64,000 nucleotides of DNA from Pseudidiomarina aquimaris (GTDB taxonomy: Bacteria > Pseudomonadota > Gammaproteobacteria > Enterobacterales > Alteromonadaceae), in NCBI RefSeq assembly GCF_003987395.1, contig NZ_PIPT01000001.1, positions 124,001-188,000 of the forward strand, in the 5' to 3' direction. A program made the position numbers and the translations under genes. Below are positions 8,962-16,599 of this stretch, piece by piece. Numbering within the stretch: the stretch's first letter is position 1; every line of letters starts with the position of its first letter. The notes under the pieces are model-generated. The model worked only from the letters and a program-made list of their open reading frames with translations, had not been told where the DNA came from and did not search any database.

Positions 8962-9951
8962 TTAAGCCGAATCCCGTGCAATAAGTTGCGGTTGGAAGAC
9001 CGCTTTTAAATCCGGAACTGCTTGCTTATAAACATGTTTGAGTACCCACCGAGCCGCCATTTGGCCAATTTCTTCAATGGGATAATCGACGGTCGTGAGC
9101 TTCGGGTAAGTGTAGTGCGAGAAGTTGACGTTATCGAAGCCAACCACGGCAAGCTGTTCGGGTATTTCTAGGCCGACTTCATGGGCGACAGTGATGGCAC
9201 CTGAGGCCATTTCATCGTTGGCGCAGACTAAAGCGGTAAAGTCGCACTTGCTATCAAGAAAGTGGTGCAGAGCGTTCACGCCGCCGGTCTCTTGGAAGTC
9301 ACCTTCAAAGAACAAACTCTTATCTTCACCGATATCATATTCTTGTAGGGCACGCAGATGGCCTTTGTAGCGTTCGCTGGCGTCGTTCTTCCACATTGGG
9401 CCAGAAACGTAGGCAATACGGCGGTGTCCGCGTTCGAGTAGATGATGGGTTGCGAGATAGCCGCCGAGTTCGTTGTCGAGGGTGATACAGCGATCCGCCA
9501 CGGCTTCGACGTGGCGGTTAATGACTACAAACGGCGTGCCACTATCGGCCATACCGCGCAGGTAATCGTCGCTGACTGATTCAACGTGTAAAATCAGCGC
9601 GTCACAGTTGCGGCTACGTAGAAACTCAATACTGTCGCGCTCCAGTTCAGCATCACTATGGCCTGCGGCGACAATTACGTGTTTCCCGATCGCACGGAAT
9701 TCGCTTTCAATGCGATTGAGTAGTTCGCCATAAAACGGGCCGCCAAGTTCCGACACCAAGATGCCGATGCTGTTGGAGCGGTTGCTGGCCAGTGATTGCG
9801 CGACTGAGTTGGGGCGATAGCCTAGCTCTTGCATGGCTGCTTCGACTTTTTCTTTAGTCGCAGCGCGCACGGGCGCGGTATTGTTTATCACACGGGAAAC
9901 AGTGGCTAAAGATACCCCGGCTAATTTTGATACTTCATAAATGGTGGCCAT
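8962..9951 (-). CDS. LacI-family transcriptional regulator of the beta-glucan locus
   Basis: A 329-residue LacI/GalR regulator. The start at 9951 is chosen because the helix-turn-helix begins at once (MATIYEVSKLAGVSLATVSRVIN); a longer frame upstream overlaps the transporter. The hinge helix is near PNSVAQSLASNRS. The periplasmic-binding-like sugar domain fills residues ~60-329, with an NDEMASGA segment near 240. It is third in a minus-strand operon after GH1 and the symporter. It is the likely reader of the two TGAAAGCGCTTTCA palindromes at 12682 and 22321. The inducer is probably a beta-glucan oligosaccharide or glucose (inference). Confidence 0.88.
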   Translation of the reverse strand: MATIYEVSKLAGVSLATVSRVINNTAPVRAATKEKVEAAMQELGYRPNSVAQSLASNRSNSIGILVSELGGPFYGELLNRIESEFRAIGKHVIVAAGHSDAELERDSIEFLRSRNCDALILHVESVSDDYLRGMADSGTPFVVINRHVEAVADRCITLDNELGGYLATHHLLERGHRRIAYVSGPMWKNDASERYKGHLRALQEYDIGEDKSLFFEGDFQETGGVNALHHFLDSKCDFTALVCANDEMASGAITVAHEVGLEIPEQLAVVGFDNVNFSHYTYPKLTTVDYPIEEIGQMAARWVLKHVYKQAVPDLKAVFQPQLIARDSA

Positions 9952-9965
9952 GCTTTTTGTTCTCG

Positions 9966-11291
9966 TTATGCACTTTGTTCGAGTTCTCGGGCAATCTGTT
10001 GCACCCGCGCACGATTCAAAGTGTACCCGCGCATGACCCAAGCAACAAGCAGTGATGCGATAGCTGGAAGCCAAGTGAAGGCGATTAAAATGCCTAGTTG
10101 TGTATGTTCGGTCTGCGCTTGGCCGGCTTGATAGTCATAGACCGCAAGCCACCAGCCGGCGATGGCACCGCCCAAAGCGATACCGATTTTGATGAAGAAT
10201 ACCACCGAGGCATAAACTAAGCCGTTGGCGCGTAAACCGGATTCACGTTGGCCAAAGTCCACCACGTCGGCAATTTTGGCCCAGAGCATTGGCGTTGCCA
10301 TCTGCAAGAAGAAGCTCCAGAAAAAGTACAACACTATGGCCAGCACCAGTTGGTCGGCTGGCACGAAAAATGCTGCTGCAGAAAGCACCGCGGCGATTAT
10401 TTGCAGTGCTTTGTAGGCCTGAACTTTATCCACTCGGCGGGTCAACGGATTGGCGAGTGCGCAGCCGAGAATATTCCCAACCATACCAATCGATACGAAC
10501 GTGGTGATGAGATCTTCGCGCAAGAGGTAATACTTCACGTAGTAAATCGCGAGTGTATTTTTTATCGCAATACCAATCAGCAAGAGCACGGCCACGATCG
10601 CCAAGGTCCGCAAGGCGTCGTTTTGCCACAGTGTTTTCAGCCCCGAGCCGAAATTGAGCTGTTGGTCATGGGGTGGTTGAATGCGCTCTTTGGTACCCGC
10701 GAAGCAGAGGAGGAACAACACCACACCGAGCACGCTCATAGCAGCAATCGTCAATTGGTAGCCTAATGCTTTGTCGCCTTGGCCAAACCAATCTACCAGC
10801 GGTAAGGTCAGCAATGTGACAATCAGTCCACCAAACATACCGAACACGAAGCGATACGATTGTACTGACACCCGTTCGTCTGGGTCCTTAGTTAGCACGC
10901 CGCCCAGTGCCGAGTAGGGGATATTGATAGCGGTGTAGGCGAGCATAAGTAAGGTGTAGGTGGCATAGGCGTAGATGACTTTGCCGGTATCACCGAGATC
11001 GGGTGTGGTGAACGCCAGAATGCTGCAAACGGCAAAGGGGATCACCAACCACAATAGGTAAGGGCGGAATTGCCCCCAACGGGTATTGGTTTTGTCGGCA
11101 AGGAGCCCCATCAACGGATCGGTTACCGCATCGATAAGCCTTACGACCAAAAACATCGTGCCGACCGTGCCTGCTGAAATACCGAAGATATCGGTATAAA
11201 AGAAGGCTAAGAACAACATCACGGTTTGGAAAATTAAGTTACTGGCGGTGTCACCCAAGCCATAAGCTACTTTTTCGCGCCGTGAAATCAT
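9966..11291 (-). CDS. GPH-family sugar:cation symporter (MelB-like)
   Basis: A 441-residue inner-membrane transporter of the glycoside-pentoside-hexuronide family, about 12 helices. The hallmark loop DAVTDPLMGLLADKTNTRWGQFRP is near residue 50. The start at 11291 is supported by the ATGA overlap with the GH1 stop, so the two are translationally coupled. GPH members import di- and oligosaccharides with Na+ or H+. Sitting directly after a cytoplasmic GH1 beta-glucosidase, it probably brings in laminaribiose or cellobiose-type products for that enzyme (inference). Confidence 0.85.
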   Translation of the reverse strand: MISRREKVAYGLGDTASNLIFQTVMLFLAFFYTDIFGISAGTVGTMFLVVRLIDAVTDPLMGLLADKTNTRWGQFRPYLLWLVIPFAVCSILAFTTPDLGDTGKVIYAYATYTLLMLAYTAINIPYSALGGVLTKDPDERVSVQSYRFVFGMFGGLIVTLLTLPLVDWFGQGDKALGYQLTIAAMSVLGVVLFLLCFAGTKERIQPPHDQQLNFGSGLKTLWQNDALRTLAIVAVLLLIGIAIKNTLAIYYVKYYLLREDLITTFVSIGMVGNILGCALANPLTRRVDKVQAYKALQIIAAVLSAAAFFVPADQLVLAIVLYFFWSFFLQMATPMLWAKIADVVDFGQRESGLRANGLVYASVVFFIKIGIALGGAIAGWWLAVYDYQAGQAQTEHTQLGILIAFTWLPAIASLLVAWVMRGYTLNRARVQQIARELEQSA

Positions 11292-12649
11292 ACTGCGGGT
11301 TCCGTTTGCAGTTGCGCAGCACGCTCGAGCCACAAGGCCTGCAATGCTTTGGCGCTATCTTTTAGCGTGCGCTTTTGCGTCGTGTAATCGACGTGCACAA
11401 TGCCAAAGCGTTGGGTATAACCCTCCGCCCATTCAAAGTTATCGAGTAAGCTCCAAGCAAAATAGCCGCGCATATCGATTCCTGCGTCAATACAATCGTT
11501 CACTGCCAATAGATGTTGCTGATAGTAATCTATTCTGGCGTCATCGTGTACTGCATTGTCGATTAATTCATCAGGGAAGGCAGCACCGTTTTCACTAATA
11601 TAAATAGGTGGCAGGTTGGCAAAGGTCTCTTTTAACTGCACCAAGATCTCGGTTAAGCCTTGCGGATAGATCTCCCAACCCATGGTCGTCAATGGTGGCT
11701 TGCTTGGCGGTACGTCGGAGAACCAGCCGTTCTTGTCGCGAAACACCGTACGGGTGTAGTAATTCACTCCAAGAAAATCAATCGGCTGGGAAATAAGCTC
11801 CAGGTCGCCGGCTGCAACTTTCGGCAATTCATCGGCTTGCAGAGCGTCGCCAAGGTCTGGATAAGTGCCGGTTAGCAACGGCTGTAAATACCATAAGTTA
11901 TGATAGGCATGGGCCAAGTTAGCTGCGGCAACATCAGCGGCCGCGCTAGAGGCGGCAAAACACGGACTAAAATTCAGCACGATGCCATGCTCGGCTTGCG
12001 GTGCATGCTTTCGCAAAATCGGCAGTGCAAGGCCGTGGGCTAACAGCAAGTTATGAGCGGCTTGGCGACCATAACTACGATTCTTCATACCCGGCGCATG
12101 AATACCCGCTTCATAACTTAAATAAGCGCTGCAAAAAGGCTCGTTCAAGGTGGCGTAACTGGCCACTTTATTGCCCAAGGTGCGCACCATGACCTCAGCA
12201 TACTCGGCAAAACGATAGGCGGTGTCACGATTCAGCCAGCCGCCTTGGTCTTGCAGGTACTGGGGCAGGTCCCAATGATACAGAGTCATGTGCGAAGCAA
12301 TGCCCTTGGCATTCAACGCGTCAACGAGGTCCACATAAAACTGCAAGCCTGCTTGATTGATTTGGCCATTGGCGTTAATGACCCGACCCCAGGCGACAGA
12401 AAAGCGGTAAGCGTCTACACCAAGGCTCGCAATCAGCTCAACGTCTGCACGCCAATGCTGCACATGTTCGCAAGCGACTAAGCCATTTGAACCGTCTTTG
12501 ATGCGTCCAGGTTCAGCACAGAAGGTATCCCAAATACTGAGTTCACGGTCAGCGGCACCGCCCTCGATCTGAAAGGAAGAGGTAGCGACACCAAAGACAA
12601 AGTCAGAGGTAAGCATTTTTGATTGCTGTGGTAGGCTTATTTTTTTCAT
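11288..12649 (-). CDS. GH1 beta-glucosidase
   Basis: A 453-residue glycoside hydrolase family 1 enzyme. The acid/base is E170 in TLNEP and the nucleophile E353 in YISENG. The N-terminal FGVATSSFQIEGG and the C-terminal SLLDNFEWAEGY blocks are also typical. No signal peptide is seen, so it acts in the cytosol on imported beta-glucosides and releases glucose. I place the start at 12649 because the longer frame (12700) would run through the LacI operator. A start at 12616 is also possible; no strong Shine-Dalgarno decides. It is first gene of the operon GH1-symporter-LacI. Confidence 0.9.
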   Translation of the reverse strand: MKKISLPQQSKMLTSDFVFGVATSSFQIEGGAADRELSIWDTFCAEPGRIKDGSNGLVACEHVQHWRADVELIASLGVDAYRFSVAWGRVINANGQINQAGLQFYVDLVDALNAKGIASHMTLYHWDLPQYLQDQGGWLNRDTAYRFAEYAEVMVRTLGNKVASYATLNEPFCSAYLSYEAGIHAPGMKNRSYGRQAAHNLLLAHGLALPILRKHAPQAEHGIVLNFSPCFAASSAAADVAAANLAHAYHNLWYLQPLLTGTYPDLGDALQADELPKVAAGDLELISQPIDFLGVNYYTRTVFRDKNGWFSDVPPSKPPLTTMGWEIYPQGLTEILVQLKETFANLPPIYISENGAAFPDELIDNAVHDDARIDYYQQHLLAVNDCIDAGIDMRGYFAWSLLDNFEWAEGYTQRFGIVHVDYTTQKRTLKDSAKALQALWLERAAQLQTEPAV

Positions 12650-12654
12650 AAGGA

Positions 12655-12682
12655 TTGCGAAACCGTCCAAGTATGCTATAAA
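12655..12682 (+). promoter_or_regulatory. Candidate promoter for the sugar porter-GH3 operon
   Basis: TTGCGA (12655-12660) and TATAAA (12677-12682) lie 16 nt apart, directly before the LacI-type palindrome. A repressor bound there would block RNA polymerase. This is a motif match only. Confidence 0.45.
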
Positions 12683-12697
12683 TGAAAGCGCTTTCAT
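12682..12697. promoter_or_regulatory. LacI-family operator 1
   Basis: A perfect 16-bp palindrome ATGAAAGCGCTTTCAT with the central CG typical of LacI-family sites. It lies between the divergent GH1 and sugar-porter genes. The same 16 bp occur at 22322-22337 before the GH16-receptor operon. One regulator, most likely the LacI protein at 8962, would control all three transcription units. Confidence 0.85.
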
Positions 12698-12749
12698 CAT
12701 AGGCCATAAATCGGCCTAAGGTCAAAAAATTATAACGATTGAGGCGATT

Positions 12750-13982
12750 ATGACCCAACAGAACACTAATTACAGGTTTGCGTTGACTGCGCTGACCACT
12801 CTTTTCTTCATGTGGGGCTTTATTACCTGCATGAATGACATCCTGATTCCGTACCTACGATTGTTGTTTGACTTGAACTATGCGCAGTCGATGCTCATTC
12901 AGTTCTGTTTCTTTGGTGCTTACTTTATTGTCTCGGTCCCAGCGGGGTACTTGATTGGCAAAATAGGCTACAAGTCGGGAATTGTAACCGGCTTGATGAT
13001 TGCCGGTGCCGGTTGTGTACTGTTCTATCCGGCCGCGCAAGCAGAAGTTTATGGGTTGTTCTTGTTAGCGCTATTTGTTTTGGCTTCGGGTATTACCATT
13101 TTGCAGGTTGCTGCTAACCCTTACGTAACCGTTTTAGGTGACGAGAAAACCGCTTCAAGCCGTCTTACCATGACGCAAGCTTTTAACTCTCTAGGCACCA
13201 CTGTGGCACCGTTTTTTGGCGCCTGGTTGATTTTCGGTGGTGTGGCTGACCCAGAAGTAACCGGAGTATCGAAAGACACCGTAAGCCTGCCATACTTTAT
13301 TTTGGCCGGTGCATTGGTGTTGATGGCGGTTATTTTCTTGCGTTTAAAATTACCTGATATGGGCAAGGTTGACCCAGCTTTGGCGCTACCAAAAGAAGGC
13401 TCGGCGTGGAAGCAGAAACATCTCGTGCTCGGTGCACTCGGTATTTTCGTCTACGTTGGCGCTGAAGTAGGTATCGGAAGCTTCTTGGCAATGTACATTG
13501 CGATGCCTGAGATTGGCGACATGAGTACATCAAAGGCCTCACACTATATTTCGTGGTACTTCGGTGGCGCGATGGTGGGTCGCTTCTTAGGTGCGGCAAT
13601 CATGCAAAAACTCAGTGGTAACCGCGTGTTGGCCTTCAATGCCGTCGCTGCTGTATTGCTGCTGGCAACCACTATGACCAGCTCAGGTACTCTAGCTATG
13701 TGGTCATTGTTGTTCGTAGGCTTGTGCAACTCAATCATGTTCCCAACGATTTTCAGTCTAGCGCTGCAAGATCTGGGGCAAAGCCGTGGTCAAGGTTCGG
13801 GCATTCTCTGCCTGGCAATTGTCGGTGGTGCGATTGTGCCGCTTGCGCAAGGCTTCTTAGCTGACCAAGTGGGCGTCCAGATGTCGTTCATTATTCCGCT
13901 GATTTGTTACGTGTATATTGCCTACTACGGTATGCGTGGTTATCAGCCACGTACATTGAAAGTTGCACAGGAGGCAGCGTAA
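12750..13982 (+). CDS. FucP/GluP-type major facilitator sugar transporter
   Basis: A 410-residue transporter with 12 predicted helices and the FucP/GluP start ([22 protein letters not shown]), a pattern shared by fucose permease and glucose/galactose transporter. The segment [14 protein letters not shown] (~residue 117) is conserved in this group. It is an H+-coupled monosaccharide importer in the inner membrane. Its stop overlaps the GH3 start (TAATG). The pairing suggests it takes up glucose released by the periplasmic or surface GH3 enzyme (inference). Expressed from the operator-controlled promoter at 12655. Confidence 0.87.
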   Translation: MTQQNTNYRFALTALTTLFFMWGFITCMNDILIPYLRLLFDLNYAQSMLIQFCFFGAYFIVSVPAGYLIGKIGYKSGIVTGLMIAGAGCVLFYPAAQAEVYGLFLLALFVLASGITILQVAANPYVTVLGDEKTASSRLTMTQAFNSLGTTVAPFFGAWLIFGGVADPEVTGVSKDTVSLPYFILAGALVLMAVIFLRLKLPDMGKVDPALALPKEGSAWKQKHLVLGALGIFVYVGAEVGIGSFLAMYIAMPEIGDMSTSKASHYISWYFGGAMVGRFLGAAIMQKLSGNRVLAFNAVAAVLLLATTMTSSGTLAMWSLLFVGLCNSIMFPTIFSLALQDLGQSRGQGSGILCLAIVGGAIVPLAQGFLADQVGVQMSFIIPLICYVYIAYYGMRGYQPRTLKVAQEAA

Positions 13983-16492
13983 TGGCACAAGGTCCGTTCC
14001 CAAAGAAGTTACTTGCCGCAGCCATCGTCCTCGCTTTAGGTGGCTGCGCTGAATCGACCCAACAAACAACCACGGCTGCTGATGCAGCCGCAGAGGTTGA
14101 GGCCATCTGGCCCAAAATAGATTCCCCAGTGGTGCTCGATCAAGCCACTGAACAGCGCATTACCGAAATGCTTGCGCAAATGACTCTTGAGCAGAAAATT
14201 GCGCAAATGATCCAGCCGGAAATTCGCGATATTACCGTCGAAGATATGCGCCGCTACGGTTTTGGTTCTTATCTTAACGGTGGTGGTGCTTTCCCGAACA
14301 ACGACAAATACGCCACGCCGCAGGACTGGATTGACCTAGCTGAGGCCATGTACCAAGCGTCCGTTGACGATAGTTTGGATGGTTCAGCCATTCCGACCAT
14401 GTGGGGTACCGATGCGGTTCACGGTCACAACAACGTGATTGGCGCGACGATTTTTCCGCACAACATTGGCTTAGGTGCAGCGAATAATCCTGAACTGATT
14501 GAACAAATTGCACATGTCACTGCCCGCGAAGTGATGGCGACCGGCATTGATTGGGTGTTTGCCCCAACTGTTGCGGCTGCGCAAGACCTACGTTGGGGCC
14601 GTACCTACGAAAGCTACTCTGAAGACCCCAGTATCGTACGCGATTATGCCGCAGCTATCGTGACGGGCTTGCAGGGTAAGGTTGGCGAGAACTTTCTTGA
14701 TGATCAACACGTGATCAGCACGGTGAAGCACTTTGTCGGTGACGGCGGTACCACAGCCGGTATCGACCAAGGTAATACCGAAGTCGATGAGCAAACCTTA
14801 TTTGATGTGCATGCACAGGGCTATGTCGGCGGCTTGAATGCCGGGGCGCAAACCGTGATGGCGAGTTTTAACAGCTGGAATGGCGATAAACTACACGGTC
14901 ATGATTACCTGTTAACTGATGTATTAAAAGGCAAGATGGGCTTTGACGGCTTTGTGGTCGGCGACTGGAATGGCCATGGCCAAATTCCTGGCTGCAGCAA
15001 CTATGACTGCCCACAAGCGGCGAACGCTGGACTTGATGTCTACATGGTGCCGACCGATGCCTGGAAACCGCTGTACGAGAATCTTATTCAGCAAGTGAAA
15101 GACGGCGTGATCGCGCAAAGTCGTGTCGACGATGCGGTGCGCCGTATTTTACGGGTGAAAATGCGTGCTGGCTTGTTTAACAAACCGAGCCCAGCAGAGC
15201 GCCCATTGGCTGGACGTTTGGACCTCATTGGTGCCGACGACCACCGCGCCGTTGCACGCGAAGCGGTGCGTCAATCATTGGTGCTTTTGAAAAACGAGGG
15301 GCAATTATTACCGCTTGATCCTAGCCAACGGATTCTGGTTGCTGGCTCGGGCGCTGACAATATTGGACAACAATCGGGTGGCTGGACCATCAGTTGGCAA
15401 GGGACCGGTAATACCAACGAGGACTTCCCTGGTGGTACGTCGATTTATCAAGGCATTGCTGAGCAAGTCGCTGCCGCTGGTGGCGAGGCGATACTAAGCG
15501 AAAATGGTGATTTTACCGAGCAGCCAGATGTTGCTGTAGTAGTGTTCGGTGAGCAGCCTTACGCCGAGGGAAATGGCGACCTCGACAACCTTGACTATCA
15601 ACGCGGTAATGCAACCGATCTCGCGTTGCTGAAAAAACTGAAAGAGCAGGGCATTCCTGTGGTAACGCTGTTTATTTCTGGCCGCCCACTATGGACAAAC
15701 CCTGAGTTTAACGCCTCTGATGCCTTTATGGCGGTCTGGTTGCCGGGTAGCGAAGGGCAAGGTGTTGCCGATGTTCTGTTGCGCAATGCCGACGGTAGCA
15801 TTCAGTATGACGTGACCGGGCGTTTGCCATTTGCTTGGCCTGCGGATCCCGATGCTAGCGCGGCACTGCTCGAAGTCGGTGCTGGCTTAAGCTATGGTAG
15901 CAGCGAAGCGATCCTCGCTGACCAACTGAACGAAGAGCTTGGCGAAAGCGGCGATATTGACCCTCTTGTTGTGTTTGAACGCGCAGTGAAATCACCATGG
16001 TTGCTCGAGCTCCGCAGCGGCGAGCAGCGTGCTGCCGTCGAAAGCAGTATTCAGGAGCTTGGCGCAGTTCGCAGTGAAACCTTTGACGACGAAGTCCAAG
16101 AAGATGCGCGACAGTTTAACTTCAGCGGCGAGAGCTTAGCTGCGTTTAACCTCGTCACACCGTTCCCACGCGATTTACGCGCCTATGCAAGTGCTGACAG
16201 TGCGTTGTCTGTGACGCTTCGAGTCGATAGTGCCGTACCCAACGATGTCATGCTAAACCTGTATTGTGGTGAACAATGTGGCGCCTCAGCGGCAATGAGT
16301 GCACAACTGCAAGGCTTACCGCAAGGTGAGTGGCAAACCCTTGAGCTCAGCCTCACGTGCTTACAAGAGCGGGGCTTTGATTTAGCTAAAGCCAGCGGCA
16401 TCTTCGGGTTAAGTACAGCCAGCGAATGGTCGGTAAGCTTTAACGATATTCGCCTTGTGCCAACCAGCGAAAACGAAGCGCTCTGTCTGTAG
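13982..16492 (+). CDS. GH3 exo-beta-glucosidase/glucan hydrolase lipoprotein
   Basis: An 836-residue GH3 enzyme. The start at 13982 follows an AGGAGG-like site and gives a signal peptide with lipobox LGGC (Cys ~22). The GH3 N-domain contains KHFVGDGGT and the nucleophile D328 in GFVVGDW. The second alpha/beta domain begins near residue 430. The last ~160 residues form an ExoP-like beta-sandwich ending in SFNDIRLV. Relatives release glucose from beta-1,3/1,4-glucans at the cell surface or in the periplasm. It probably finishes laminarin or oligosaccharides made by the GH16 enzyme. Confidence 0.9.
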   Translation: MAQGPFPKKLLAAAIVLALGGCAESTQQTTTAADAAAEVEAIWPKIDSPVVLDQATEQRITEMLAQMTLEQKIAQMIQPEIRDITVEDMRRYGFGSYLNGGGAFPNNDKYATPQDWIDLAEAMYQASVDDSLDGSAIPTMWGTDAVHGHNNVIGATIFPHNIGLGAANNPELIEQIAHVTAREVMATGIDWVFAPTVAAAQDLRWGRTYESYSEDPSIVRDYAAAIVTGLQGKVGENFLDDQHVISTVKHFVGDGGTTAGIDQGNTEVDEQTLFDVHAQGYVGGLNAGAQTVMASFNSWNGDKLHGHDYLLTDVLKGKMGFDGFVVGDWNGHGQIPGCSNYDCPQAANAGLDVYMVPTDAWKPLYENLIQQVKDGVIAQSRVDDAVRRILRVKMRAGLFNKPSPAERPLAGRLDLIGADDHRAVAREAVRQSLVLLKNEGQLLPLDPSQRILVAGSGADNIGQQSGGWTISWQGTGNTNEDFPGGTSIYQGIAEQVAAAGGEAILSENGDFTEQPDVAVVVFGEQPYAEGNGDLDNLDYQRGNATDLALLKKLKEQGIPVVTLFISGRPLWTNPEFNASDAFMAVWLPGSEGQGVADVLLRNADGSIQYDVTGRLPFAWPADPDASAALLEVGAGLSYGSSEAILADQLNEELGESGDIDPLVVFERAVKSPWLLELRSGEQRAAVESSIQELGAVRSETFDDEVQEDARQFNFSGESLAAFNLVTPFPRDLRAYASADSALSVTLRVDSAVPNDVMLNLYCGEQCGASAAMSAQLQGLPQGEWQTLELSLTCLQERGFDLAKASGIFGLSTASEWSVSFNDIRLVPTSENEALCL

Positions 16493-16534
16493 CGCTTCAA
16501 CTTCTCTTTAGCTCATAATTAGCGCATAAAAAAA

Positions 16535-16557
16535 AGCCCGCAAGTGCGGGCTTTTTT
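16535..16557. terminator. Bidirectional terminator between GH3 and TonB receptor genes
   Basis: Stem AGCCCGC (16535-16541) and GCGGGCT (16546-16552), with an A-run before and a T-run after. It can end transcripts from both convergent operons. Confidence 0.88.
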
Positions 16558-16599
16558 CGTAGTTCCTTTTCCGTTTCGTTTCGTTTGCTCACCGTTAGG